In this document: positions 26,526 through 34,414 of the stretch, piece after piece
Position numbering within the stretch: the stretch's first letter is position 1
Layout: each line of letters begins with the position of its first letter
Translations under genes and position numbers: made by a program
From: an uncultured Acidobacteriia bacterium
Lineage (GTDB): Bacteria > Acidobacteriota > Terriglobia > Bryobacterales > Bryobacteraceae
Length of the DNA stretch: 58,762 nt
NCBI GenBank assembly: GCA_903900705.1
Contig: CAIUOG010000056.1
Span: 1-58,762, forward strand
Direction of reading: 5' to 3'
The notes under the pieces: generated by a model
What the model was told of the DNA's origin: nothing
The model's input: only the letters and a program-made list of their open reading frames with translations
The model's database searches: none

Positions 26526-27212
26526 TCAGGCGGAAAAACGATACCCGGTGCCGCGAACCGTCACGATGTACTTCGGAAACTGCGGATTCTCTTCCAGTTT
26601 TTGCCGCAGCCAGGCAATATGAACATCCACCGTTCGCGTTGTCACATGCGGCTGATACTCCCAGACGTGGCTCAGGATTTCCTCCCGCGAAAGCACGCGG
26701 CCGCGATGCTCCACAAAATGCCGCAGCAGCGCCATCTCTTTACCGGTCAGGCTCAACGCCTCTCCCTTACGACGCACTTCCGGGATCTGGAAATCCGCAT
26801 TCACATCACCGAAGCGGAAACGCAGCACCGGCGACAGATTCTGCTTGCGGACCCGGCGCAGCAGCGCTTCCACGCGGGCCAGCAGTTCCGACGGATCAAA
26901 CGGCTTCACCAGATAATCGTCCGCGCCCAGTTTCAGCCCCACGATCTTATCCACCGTCTGCCCCTTCGCGGTCAGCATCAGGATGGCCGTCTCAGATCCC
27001 GCCTGCCGCAGCTCCCTGCAGACCTCATAGCCATTCTTCCTGGGCAGCATCACGTCCAGCAGTATCAGATCAAACGGCGACGCCATCGCGAGTTCCAGCC
27101 CGATCACGCCGTCATACGCCGTCTCCACCACATGCCCTTCCGCGGCAAGCAGGTCCCCGAGCGTCATCGCGAGACCCGGTTCATCCTCAATCAGCAGTAT
27201 CCGCGAACTCAT
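26526..27212 (-). CDS. OmpR-family response regulator
   Basis: The 228-residue protein has a receiver domain (about 1-118) with acidic pocket E9-D10, phosphoacceptor Asp53 in LILLDVMLP, Thr in LMLTAKG, and Lys in DDYLVKPFD. A winged-helix DNA-binding domain follows (about 130-226), with ALSLTGKEMALLRHF, SREEILSHVWEY and TVDVHIAWLRQKL and the wing VRGTGYRF. It overlaps the kinase gene by 26 bases, so the kinase is its clear partner. A repeated 10-mer around this operon is a candidate binding site. Confidence 0.95.
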   Translation of the reverse strand: MSSRILLIEDEPGLAMTLGDLLAAEGHVVETAYDGVIGLELAMASPFDLILLDVMLPRKNGYEVCRELRQAGSETAILMLTAKGQTVDKIVGLKLGADDYLVKPFDPSELLARVEALLRRVRKQNLSPVLRFRFGDVNADFQIPEVRRKGEALSLTGKEMALLRHFVEHRGRVLSREEILSHVWEYQPHVTTRTVDVHIAWLRQKLEENPQFPKYIVTVRGTGYRFSA

Positions 27213-28878
27213 CTATTTGCTCCGGGGACAGCGCGGGGAACCGCATGATAAATGCCGCGCCTTCACCCGGGCGGCTCTGCACTTCAATGGAACCATTCTG
27301 TTCTTCCACAATACGCCGGACCAGCGTGAGACCCAGCCCCGCGCCGCTCACCTGATCATCCACCGCGCTCCTGCCGCGATAGAACGGATCGAAGATGGCC
27401 TTCTGCTCCGCCATCGGAATGCCGGGGCCCCGGTCCGCCACCGTAATCACGCAAAGCCGTCCCGCCTGCCCGTCGCTGTTTTCGGCCGTGATCCCGATCC
27501 AGCCGCCATCCGCCCCATACTTCGAAGCGTTGCCGATCAGGTTCTGCAGCGCATGGCGGATCGCCACAGGGTCGCCCAGCACCGGAGCCAGCGCCGGGTC
27601 GATATTCTTCTCCACCACACAGCGCGATTGCGCCAGTACGGCCTCAGACATCGCCAGCGCTTCTTCAATCACCGGGCCCACCCACACCGTCTCTCTGCGG
27701 CTCACCACCTTGCCCGCCTTCGCCGTGGCGAACCGCATCACCTGCTCCACAATGTCGGTCAGCTTCTCGGCCTGCGTCAGAATCAGCTTCAGATACCGCT
27801 CCAGTTGCCGCGGATCATTCACGTTCACCACGCCATGGCTCAGGTTGTACGTGGCGTTGCGGATCACCGTCAGCGGCGTGCGCACCTCATGCGAAACGCC
27901 CGCGACAAACTGCATCTGTATCTCCGCCAGACGTTGCGCGCGCAGCGTGAAATGCACCAGGCTTCCGATCGCGAGAAGCATCAGGATCAGGATCGCCGTG
28001 GTGGCGCCAATGCTGCGCAGTCGCGCGCTGGATACGGCTGACTCCACCGAGCCTTCGCGATGCTGCACCAGCAGTTCCCACCGCGCCGGCACGCCCTCAC
28101 CACGGCCCCGGCCCGCCCGGCGTTCCGTAAGAAGCGCCACGCGGCCATCGGCGGCATTCGCGTGGATAGGATCGCTCGTCACCCCGGGAATCAGCGTGGC
28201 GCCGGCGGGGAACCCCCGGTTCACCTGAAAACGGTACTCGGCCGCAGCGCCCGCGCCCAGATGCCGGTTGAGCAGCGCGGGCAGGAGTTCATCGCCCACA
28301 TAGCCGAGGTCGATCTGGCAGAGCAGCCACTCCCGCGGCTGCGACGAACCAGGCTCCTCGCCGCCCCACCACGGAGTCTCCAGCAGGTCCGGCGTCTCAT
28401 TGCGAAGCGGTCCGTCCGGCCCGCTGTAACCAGGTTGCGAGCGCAGGCGCATCTGTTCCAGCAACGGGCTCCACCCTGGCTCCGGAGCAGGCGTAAAGAA
28501 CCTGCCACCAGCCTGATCCGGTTCCCGCGGCGTGATCTCCGCGCCCTCACGCACTACCCGCACAATATGAACAAACAAACGGCGTCTGTCCTCCGCCTGC
28601 CGCCACTGCGCATAGTGAGCCAGCCACGCCTGCTCGCGATCACCGCCGTCCACCGTTTCGGGCAGTAAGAGAGCCGCTGCGGCGGCATGTACCGCCGTGT
28701 TGAAATCCTCGCTCACCCGCTCCAGTCCCGAAGCCAGGTTGCGGCGCATGCGCTCCTGCTCCTGCCGGCTGATCTCATCGATCGAGCGATATTGCAGTGC
28801 CGCCAGCGCCAGCGTCAGTCCCACCAGCGCGGCGACAAAGATCCACGAAACAATGGCAGAGCGGCGATTGCGGTCCAC
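27187..28878 (-). CDS. Membrane sensor histidine kinase
   Basis: A 563-residue kinase with one N-terminal membrane helix (about residues 9-30), a large periplasmic sensor region without a recognised fold, a second helix near residues 280-305, then HisKA with phospho-acceptor His330 in GVSHEVRTPL and a HATPase domain with N-box NLIGNASKYG, G1 DRGPGIP and G2 GAGLGLTLV. The G-N-A-S-K-Y-G N-box is orthodox. The signal is unknown. The candidate target, a di-heme cytochrome, is directly downstream of the regulator, so redox or peroxide stress are possible cues. Confidence 0.93.
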   Translation of the reverse strand: MDRNRRSAIVSWIFVAALVGLTLALAALQYRSIDEISRQEQERMRRNLASGLERVSEDFNTAVHAAAAALLLPETVDGGDREQAWLAHYAQWRQAEDRRRLFVHIVRVVREGAEITPREPDQAGGRFFTPAPEPGWSPLLEQMRLRSQPGYSGPDGPLRNETPDLLETPWWGGEEPGSSQPREWLLCQIDLGYVGDELLPALLNRHLGAGAAAEYRFQVNRGFPAGATLIPGVTSDPIHANAADGRVALLTERRAGRGRGEGVPARWELLVQHREGSVESAVSSARLRSIGATTAILILMLLAIGSLVHFTLRAQRLAEIQMQFVAGVSHEVRTPLTVIRNATYNLSHGVVNVNDPRQLERYLKLILTQAEKLTDIVEQVMRFATAKAGKVVSRRETVWVGPVIEEALAMSEAVLAQSRCVVEKNIDPALAPVLGDPVAIRHALQNLIGNASKYGADGGWIGITAENSDGQAGRLCVITVADRGPGIPMAEQKAIFDPFYRGRSAVDDQVSGAGLGLTLVRRIVEEQNGSIEVQSRPGEGAAFIMRFPALSPEQIDEFADTAD

Positions 28879-28906
28879 TTATCTGACATTAGCCGATGAA
28901 TGGCTG

Positions 28907-28932
28907 TTAAGACTGTAAAGCGTTAAGACTGT
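28907..28932. promoter_or_regulatory. Two direct copies of ACAGTCTTAA (minus strand) upstream of the kinase
   Basis: On the minus strand ACAGTCTTAA occurs at 28932-28923 and 28916-28907, a period of 16 bases and part of a longer imperfect repeat TTACAGTCTTAAC. They overlap the last codons of nadD and lie 29-54 bases upstream of the kinase ATG. Direct repeats just upstream of a two-component operon fit autoregulation by its OmpR-type regulator. The 16-base period is unusual for this family, which more often uses 10-11 bases. Confidence 0.5.
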
Positions 28933-29518
28933 AAGCGGTGCGATAAAGACCGTGATCCCGGATATAACGCATCACCACCGGCGGCACAGGAACATCCTCG
29001 CGCCCCTCCGCCAGCAACTGCCGGATCTGCGAGGAAGAAACAGGCATCTCGAAACCGCTCAGCTCGTGCACAACAGCGCCCTCGGGAATCTCGTAAACAG
29101 AGCCCGGCCGCGTCACCACAATAAACTCCACCAGCCGAACCACATCATGCCAGCGATGCCAGGTGGTGATTTCCGCAAAAGCATCCGCGCCAATCAGAAA
29201 GCTCAGTTCGCTGAAGCCCGCGGCCAGCAGCTTCTCAATCGTGTGGATCGAGTAACTGCGCTTCCCCGGCTGCGCCGCTGAAGGCTGCTCCACGCGGGAG
29301 ACTTCCAGCACCGCGTCATCCCCGCACGCCAGTTCCAGCATGCGCACGCGTTGTTCATAGGAAGCGTGTGCGCCCCGGCTCTTATGCGGCGGATTCGCGG
29401 CGGGAATCAATAAAACTCTCCGGAGACCGAACCGCCCAGCGACGGCCCGGGCGATCTCCAGATGAGCATTGTGAACCGGATCAAAAGTGCCGCCAAACAG
29501 CACCGTACGCGACTGCAT
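28907..29518 (-). CDS. nadD: Nicotinate-nucleotide adenylyltransferase
   Basis: NadD transfers AMP to nicotinic acid mononucleotide in NAD synthesis. The nucleotidyltransferase motif GGTFDPVHNAHLEIA lies at residues 9-23, and the second signature SSSQIRQLLAEG near residue 170 is the ISSTXIR-like block. NPPHK near residue 45 and FLIGADAF near residue 108 also match. Length of 203 residues is typical. It sits between ppiB and the histidine kinase on the same strand. Its last codons carry the repeated 10-mer upstream of the kinase. Confidence 0.95.
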   Translation of the reverse strand: MQSRTVLFGGTFDPVHNAHLEIARAVAGRFGLRRVLLIPAANPPHKSRGAHASYEQRVRMLELACGDDAVLEVSRVEQPSAAQPGKRSYSIHTIEKLLAAGFSELSFLIGADAFAEITTWHRWHDVVRLVEFIVVTRPGSVYEIPEGAVVHELSGFEMPVSSSQIRQLLAEGREDVPVPPVVMRYIRDHGLYRTAYSLNALQS

Positions 29519-29541
29519 TCTCTCACCGGTTCCGCGTCGCT

Positions 29542-30030
29542 TCAGCTCCGCTCAATCTTCACGGAGTTGATCTTCACATCCTTATGCGGACGGTCGGCGC
29601 CATTGCGGGGAACCTTCGAGATCTTCTCCACCACGTCGTAGCCTTCCGTCACTTCCCCGAACACCGCGTGGCGGTTGTCAAGAAACGGCGTGGGCGCAAC
29701 GGTGATAAAGAACTGGCTGCCATTCGTGTTCGGGCCCGCATTGGCCATCGACAGGATCCCCTTCTTCGAGTGGCGCAGATCGGGATGGAATTCGTCTTTG
29801 AAGTTATAGCCCGGGCCGCCGCGGCCGGAGCCCTGCGGGCAACCGCCCTGAATCATAAAGTCCGGAATCACGCGATGGAAGATAATGCCGTCGTAGAAAG
29901 GCTTGCCGGTCTTCTTTCCTTCCGCGAGGTCGGTGAAGTTCTGAACTGTGTTGGGCGCCTTGTCCGCGAAGAGCTTGATCTTGAAGCTGCCTTCGGTCGT
30001 ATCGAACAACGCGTACGTTTCGTTTGCCAT
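29542..30030 (-). CDS. Peptidyl-prolyl cis-trans isomerase, cyclophilin type
   Basis: A 162-residue single-domain cyclophilin without a signal peptide, so probably cytoplasmic and PpiB-like. The catalytic arginine region is [13 protein letters not shown], followed by [32 protein letters not shown] and [14 protein letters not shown]. It catalyses proline isomerisation in protein folding. It follows rnhA by 62 bases and precedes nadD by 23 bases on the same strand. Confidence 0.95.
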   Translation of the reverse strand: MANETYALFDTTEGSFKIKLFADKAPNTVQNFTDLAEGKKTGKPFYDGIIFHRVIPDFMIQGGCPQGSGRGGPGYNFKDEFHPDLRHSKKGILSMANAGPNTNGSQFFITVAPTPFLDNRHAVFGEVTEGYDVVEKISKVPRNGADRPHKDVKINSVKIERS

Positions 30031-30092
30031 TTCTCGATTTTAGCGGAGAGGCCGCGAAAACGTTCACGAAGCACCAGGCAAGACCATGTCCG

Positions 30093-30536
30093 CTACATCT
30101 GCGTGCGCTGCTCGCGCGCCGCCAGCGAGGCCAGTTCATCGGCGCGATTATTGTCCTCATGCGATGCGTGGCCCTTCGTCCAGACCCACTGCGCATTGTG
30201 CCGCGCCACCTGCTCATCCAGTTCCTCCCACAGATCACGATTGATCACAGGCTTTTTCTGCGCCGTGATCCAGCCCTTCTTCTTCCAGCCGGGCACCCAT
30301 TGCGTGATGCCTTTCATCACGTATTCGGAGTCTGTCACTACTTCCACTTCGCAGCGTTCTTTCAGCATGCGGAGCCCTTCAATAGCGGCTTTGAGCTCCA
30401 TTCGGTTGTTCGTCGTATGGGCTTCGCAGCCGAACATTTCCTTCTTGTGCGGGCCAAAGCGCAGAATCGAAGCCCAGCCACCTTTGCCCGGATTCCCAAG
30501 GCACGCGCCGTCTGTGATCAGTTGTACTTTTTTCAC
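30093..30536 (-). CDS. rnhA: Ribonuclease H (type HI)
   Basis: RNase HI degrades the RNA strand of RNA-DNA hybrids. The frame extends to 30614, but a GTG at 30536 preceded by AGAGGAAA gives a protein of 147 residues starting VKKVQLITDGACLGNPGKGGW, the usual length and start of the family. Catalytic acids are seen in LITDGACLGNPG, MELKAAIEGL, VVTDSEYV and the late NNRADELA. The gene is divergent from the Ala/Lys-rich protein gene. Confidence 0.96.
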   Translation of the reverse strand: MKKVQLITDGACLGNPGKGGWASILRFGPHKKEMFGCEAHTTNNRMELKAAIEGLRMLKERCEVEVVTDSEYVMKGITQWVPGWKKKGWITAQKKPVINRDLWEELDEQVARHNAQWVWTKGHASHEDNNRADELASLAAREQRTQM

Positions 30537-30604
30537 CAGTTTCCTCTTGTACCATCCCGGCCTGTGAAACGCCGCGCAACGCCTGTGGATCATGGCGCGG
30601 GGCG

Positions 30605-30690
30605 CTAAACACACTCCGAAACATTTTTCAACTTTTTTGGTTTATCTTTTTTCGGTTTCGTTTCATAATGAAGGGCAGGGAGAATTACCA
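30605..30690 (+). promoter_or_regulatory. AT-rich promoter and ribosome site of the Ala/Lys-rich gene
   Basis: Between the divergent rnhA and the Ala/Lys-rich gene lies a strikingly T-rich stretch (runs of six T at 30633-30638 and 30647-30652) in otherwise GC-rich DNA. A TTGGTT at 30637-30642 and CATAAT at 30664-30669 are spaced by 21, which is too wide for an ideal sigma-70 promoter. GGGAGA at 30678-30683 is a good ribosome site for the ATG at 30693. A strong promoter with an UP-like element is plausible. Confidence 0.4.
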
Positions 30691-30692
30691 AC

Positions 30693-30944
30693 ATGGCAAC
30701 AAAGAAAGCACCCGCAAAAGCAGCCCCGAAGAAAGCGGCTCCGAAGAAGGCCGCTGCTCCGAAGAAGGCCGTCGCAGCTCCGAAAAAAGCTGCTGCGCCG
30801 AAGAAGGCCGCCGCGCCGAAGAAAGCTGCCGCAGCTCCGAAGAAGGCTGCAGCGCCGAAGAAAGCCGCTCCGAAAAAGGCTGCCGCCAAGAAGGCTGCTC
30901 CGAAGAAGGCCGCTGCAAAGAAGGCCGCTCCGAAGAGCGCTTAG
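30693..30944 (+). CDS. Ala/Lys/Pro-rich histone H1-like protein
   Basis: The 83-residue protein is almost entirely Lys, Ala and Pro, built from repeats of K-K-A-A-P and K-K-A-A-A-P-K-K. This composition matches the tails of histone H1-like proteins of bacteria, which bind DNA without sequence specificity; a ribosome or RNA role is also possible. It has its own AT-rich upstream region, a good ribosome site and a strong intrinsic terminator 20 bases after the stop codon, so it is an isolated and probably well expressed gene. The repetitive DNA invites length variation between strains. Confidence 0.82.
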   Translation: MATKKAPAKAAPKKAAPKKAAAPKKAVAAPKKAAAPKKAAAPKKAAAAPKKAAAPKKAAPKKAAAKKAAPKKAAAKKAAPKSA

Positions 30945-30964
30945 TTCCTGTCTTCTGTCTGAAG

Positions 30965-31002
30965 AGGCCGGCCGCGGAGAGATCCGCCGCCGGCCTTTTT
31001 TT
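30965..31002 (+). terminator. Intrinsic terminator after the Ala/Lys-rich gene
   Basis: A GC-rich stem formed by AGGCCGGCCGCGGA and TCCGCCGCCGGCCT, with one or two internal mismatches, closes a GAGA loop and is followed by seven T. It lies 20 bases after the stop codon at 30944. Confidence 0.85.
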
Positions 31003-31063
31003 CATTCCCGCCCCTTCCTGGAACCCCTGTGTTTACAGGCCCTGCGGCCACATCCCGCCGGCT

Positions 31064-31579
31064 TCACATCTTCGCCCAATACAGATACCCCACCATCGTC
31101 TTCCCGTCGATGATCTTATTCGTCCGGATCATCTCCCCAAACTCCTTCTTCGTAAACCAGCGCGTTTCGATACGCTCGTCATCCATCGGCTGCGCCTCGC
31201 CCTGCTTCAGTTCCGTCGCCAGATAGATGGTCATCTTCTCCTGCCCGTAACCGGGCACCGGATAAAACGTCGCGAGCTTCTTCCACTTCTTCGCGCGCAG
31301 TCCCGTCTCTTCCAGCAACTCCCGTTTCGCGGTTTGGGACGGCTTCTCACCAGGGTCCACCGTGCCTGCCGGAAGCTCCCACAGATAGCGATCCGGAGGC
31401 AGTCTGTATTGACGTACCAGCAGCACGCGCCTGTTCTCATCCACCGCCAGCATCACCGCCGCGCCATTGTGCCGGATCACACTGCGCTGAATCGTGTAGC
31501 CCTTGCCATCGGTCGCTTCGTCTTCCGTAATGCGGAAAACACGACTGCTGTAGACTTCCTTCGAACTGACGATCTTCAT
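31064..31579 (-). CDS. NUDIX hydrolase, ADP-ribose pyrophosphatase type
   Basis: The Nudix box fits G-x5-E-x7-R-E-L-x-E-E-x-G: it begins at GTVDPGEKPSQTAKRE and continues LLEETGL, near residues 72-94. The N-terminal beta-rich part and the box position resemble ADP-ribose/GDP-mannose pyrophosphatases (NudF/NudK-like). It cleaves a nucleoside diphosphate linked to another moiety; the substrate cannot be fixed. Its ATG overlaps the PolX stop codon by 4 bases, so it is the last gene of a likely repair or housekeeping operon. Confidence 0.92.
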   Translation of the reverse strand: MKIVSSKEVYSSRVFRITEDEATDGKGYTIQRSVIRHNGAAVMLAVDENRRVLLVRQYRLPPDRYLWELPAGTVDPGEKPSQTAKRELLEETGLRAKKWKKLATFYPVPGYGQEKMTIYLATELKQGEAQPMDDERIETRWFTKKEFGEMIRTNKIIDGKTMVGYLYWAKM

Positions 31580-33303
31580 TTCTGAATTGCCCTCGCGAAC
31601 GCATCCGCCGTCCTGGAATTCATCACGTCCTCCGCTGTCAGCCCGCCCCGCCGCGCCGTCGCAAGGCCGTAGCGCATATTCAGCAAATGCTTCGGATGGT
31701 GCGCATCCGTGGAGACAATAAACTTCGCGCCCTTCGCCTTCGCCATCCGGATGTGATTGGCGCTCAGATCCAGCCGTTCCGGGCTGGCGTTTGTTTCAAG
31801 CCAGACCCCTCGCCGCACCGCTTCGGTGATCACGCGATCGAAGTCGAAAGTGAATGCTTCCCGGTGCAGCAGCAGACGCCCCGTCGGATGCCCCAACGCC
31901 TTTAAATGCGGGCATTCGAGCGCCTTCAGCAGCCGCTCGGTCATCTGCTCCGGTTCCTGATTCATATGGCTGTGGACGCTGCCGATCACGAAGTCGAGTT
32001 CGCCCAGCGCATCCCACGCAATGTCCATATCGCCGTCCTTCATGATGTCGCATTCCAGGCCGGAGAAAATGCGGATACCCAGGTCGCCCGTTTCGTTGAT
32101 CTTCCGCACCGTGCGGGCGAACTCCACCACGCGTTTCTCGTCCAGCCCGAAGGCCATGGCAATGGCCTTCGAATGATCCGTGATGGCAATGTATTCATAG
32201 CCCAGTTCACGGGCCGCTTCCGCCATCTCTTCGAGCGTGGCCCGGCCATCCGTAGCCGTAGTGTGCATGTGCAGATCGCCGCGAATATCCCCGCGTTCAA
32301 TCAGCTTCGGCAGCGCATGTTCCGCGGCCAGTTCAATCTCGCCCTGATTCTCGCGCAGTTCCGGCGGAATCCAGTCCAGCCCCAGCGCCTGATAGATGCC
32401 TTCTTCGGTAGCCCCCGCCACGCGCGTATCGTCATCCGCGCGAAACAAACCATACTCGCTCAGCTTGAAGCCCATGCGGATGGCCCGCTGGCGCAGCGCG
32501 ACGTTGTGTTCCTTGCTGCCCGTGAAGTACTGCATGGCGGCGCCGAAACTGTCGCTCTCCAGCGCCCGCACGTCCACCTGCAGCGCCTCGCGACCGAACT
32601 TCACACTGGTCTTGTTCGCTCCGCGCGCCAGCACTTCCTGCACCTTCGGATGATTCGCCACGCGCTCCAGAGCCGCCACCGCCTGGGGCCCCGTGACCAG
32701 CATGTCCAGATCGCCGATGGTCTCTTTGCCGCGCCGCAGACTCCCCGCGGGCGTAATGGCATCAATGCCAGGCAGTTCCCGCAGATACTCCGTGATCTCT
32801 TCGGCGGCATTCGCCGCGAAGCTCAGCAGATAGCGCCCCGTGCGTTCCTTATATTGCTGAATACTGCGCAGTACTTTTTCTTCCAGCTTCGCGCCCATCC
32901 GCGGCAGTTCGCGCAGCTTCTGATCCCGGCAGAGCTGCTCCAGCTCATCCATCGTCTGCACGTTGTAATGCTCAAACAGCAGCTTGATGCTCTTCGGGCC
33001 CAGCCCCTGAATCTTCAGGAATTCAAGCGATGCCACCGGGAACCGCTGCAGCAGCGTGTCCCGCATCTCGCAGCTGCCACGCCCGGCAATCTCGTTCAGC
33101 ACGAAAGCCAGGCCTTTGCCGATGCCCGGAACATCCGTCACCTTGCGATCCGGACTCGCGATAATATCCGCAATGCGCTCCGGATACCCCTCAATCGTGG
33201 AGGCCCCGTTCCGATAGCTGCGGATCCGGAATCCATCCTCACCGGCGATCTCCATCAGATCGGCCGTTTCATTCAACACACGTGCGAAGTCTCTGTTCTC
33301 CAA
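31576..33303 (-). CDS. polX: Family X DNA polymerase with PHP domain (PolX)
   Basis: Bacterial PolX fills gaps in base excision repair. From the N-terminus the protein has a helix-hairpin-helix 8-kDa domain with VPGIGKGLAFVLNE, a second hairpin IQGLGPKSIKLLF, the polymerase palm with acidic pair GDLDMLV near residue 203, and a C-terminal PHP exonuclease or phosphatase domain starting DLHMHTTATDGRATLEE, with ITDHSKA, GLECDIMKDG and STDAHHPKHL. Length of 575 residues is standard. It is followed by a NUDIX hydrolase with a 4-base overlap. Confidence 0.95.
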   Translation of the reverse strand: MENRDFARVLNETADLMEIAGEDGFRIRSYRNGASTIEGYPERIADIIASPDRKVTDVPGIGKGLAFVLNEIAGRGSCEMRDTLLQRFPVASLEFLKIQGLGPKSIKLLFEHYNVQTMDELEQLCRDQKLRELPRMGAKLEEKVLRSIQQYKERTGRYLLSFAANAAEEITEYLRELPGIDAITPAGSLRRGKETIGDLDMLVTGPQAVAALERVANHPKVQEVLARGANKTSVKFGREALQVDVRALESDSFGAAMQYFTGSKEHNVALRQRAIRMGFKLSEYGLFRADDDTRVAGATEEGIYQALGLDWIPPELRENQGEIELAAEHALPKLIERGDIRGDLHMHTTATDGRATLEEMAEAARELGYEYIAITDHSKAIAMAFGLDEKRVVEFARTVRKINETGDLGIRIFSGLECDIMKDGDMDIAWDALGELDFVIGSVHSHMNQEPEQMTERLLKALECPHLKALGHPTGRLLLHREAFTFDFDRVITEAVRRGVWLETNASPERLDLSANHIRMAKAKGAKFIVSTDAHHPKHLLNMRYGLATARRGGLTAEDVMNSRTADAFARAIQK

Positions 33304-33312
33304 GTCCGTATT

Positions 33313-33720
33313 CTAGCGGTTCCTGGACGGCAGAAAACGCTCGTCAATCTCCACCTGATAACCACTCGCCAACCGGTTCGTTTCGTTGGCCATTCCCACC
33401 ACCGCCATCAGTTCCGCAAACATCGCATCCGTCATACCGGCCTTGCGCGCGCCCGCCGTGTGAGACGCGATGCAGTAGCCGCACTGATTGGTGGCGCTCA
33501 CCGCCACGTAAATCAACTCCTTCGTCAGCGGATCCAGCGTGCCCGGCCCCATAATCTGTTTGATGCTCTCCCACGTCCGCCGCAGCGTTGCGGGATCGTG
33601 CGCCAGCGCCTTCCAGAAGTTATTGATCCAGTCGGTCTTTCGCGTCGCCATAATGTCGTCGTAAACCGCCTTCACTTCCGGCGTCGCCTCGTCGTATTCC
33701 ACCAGCCCCAGTGTTGCCAT
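33313..33720 (-). CDS. Carboxymuconolactone decarboxylase / AhpD-like protein
   Basis: The 135-residue protein belongs to the AhpD-like fold: KELIYVAVSATNQCGYCIASHTAGARKAG contains the C-x-x-C-x-x-x-H redox site (Cys-Gly-Tyr-Cys then His). Such proteins are peroxidase partners that reduce peroxide or recycle AhpC. The earlier region resembles the typical uncharacterised peroxidase-related subfamily. It lies 10 bases upstream of PolX and 3 bases after a phosphoesterase gene, all on one strand. A role in oxidative damage control beside PolX is plausible. Confidence 0.88.
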   Translation of the reverse strand: MATLGLVEYDEATPEVKAVYDDIMATRKTDWINNFWKALAHDPATLRRTWESIKQIMGPGTLDPLTKELIYVAVSATNQCGYCIASHTAGARKAGMTDAMFAELMAVVGMANETNRLASGYQVEIDERFLPSRNR

Positions 33721-33723
33721 TCG

Positions 33724-34344
33724 TTATAAGACCCCCCATTCCCGCTGCACATCAAAATCGAGGAGATAGCCTTTCTTACCCACGTTCATCGCCGCCGTTT
33801 CCCCCAGCATTTCCTGCGCGCCCGCCGCTTCATGGATATGGCCGCAAAAGAAATAGCGCGGCTGCTCGCGCTGCAGAAATGCGCGCACCGCGCGACTGCC
33901 GGCATGCTTCAGGTTCCGGATCCTGTCGAGCATCGTGCCGAAGGGTGGCGCGTGGCAGATGGCCACTCGCGGCTTCAGCCCGTCGAACGCATGCAGCTTT
34001 TCTTCCAGCTCTTCTTCGGAATACTCGCCCGGCGTATCGAATGGGGTGGGATTCGAATAACCGAGTCCCGTGAAATGAAAACCTCCGGCCTCCAGATGCC
34101 CTCCATGAAAATCGTTCAGGCCGAACTGACCACAAAGCGCGGCAATCTGCGCCGCGGATTCATGGTTCCCCGGAATCACGTACACACGCTCCGCGCGCCG
34201 CCGCAGAATCTCGCCCATCGCGTTCAGCTCCCGTCCCCAGTTCACCAGGTCGCCGGCGCAGAAATAGTAATCCGCCTCAATATCCATCAGCCTTTCAAGG
34301 GCGCGCGCGTCGCTGTGGATGTCGGAAAATACCAGTACCTTCAC
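33724..34344 (-). CDS. Calcineurin-like metallophosphoesterase
   Basis: The five metal-binding blocks of the family are present in order: FSDIHSD near residue 6, CAGDLVNWG near 31, IPGNHES near 58, CHAPPFG near 130 and CGHIHEA near 171. The 206-residue size is that of small YfcE-type or archaeal-like phosphoesterases. It hydrolyses a phosphodiester or phosphomonoester; the substrate is unknown. It heads the minus-strand run with AhpD-like, PolX and NUDIX genes. Confidence 0.9.
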   Translation of the reverse strand: MKVLVFSDIHSDARALERLMDIEADYYFCAGDLVNWGRELNAMGEILRRRAERVYVIPGNHESAAQIAALCGQFGLNDFHGGHLEAGGFHFTGLGYSNPTPFDTPGEYSEEELEEKLHAFDGLKPRVAICHAPPFGTMLDRIRNLKHAGSRAVRAFLQREQPRYFFCGHIHEAAGAQEMLGETAAMNVGKKGYLLDFDVQREWGVL

Positions 34345-34414
34345 TGCTTCATCTTAAGGCCTGGTACCAAAGCTCTGTTTCTTGCCTCCGGCCTGCTTTA
34401 GACTTGAGTCCGCC

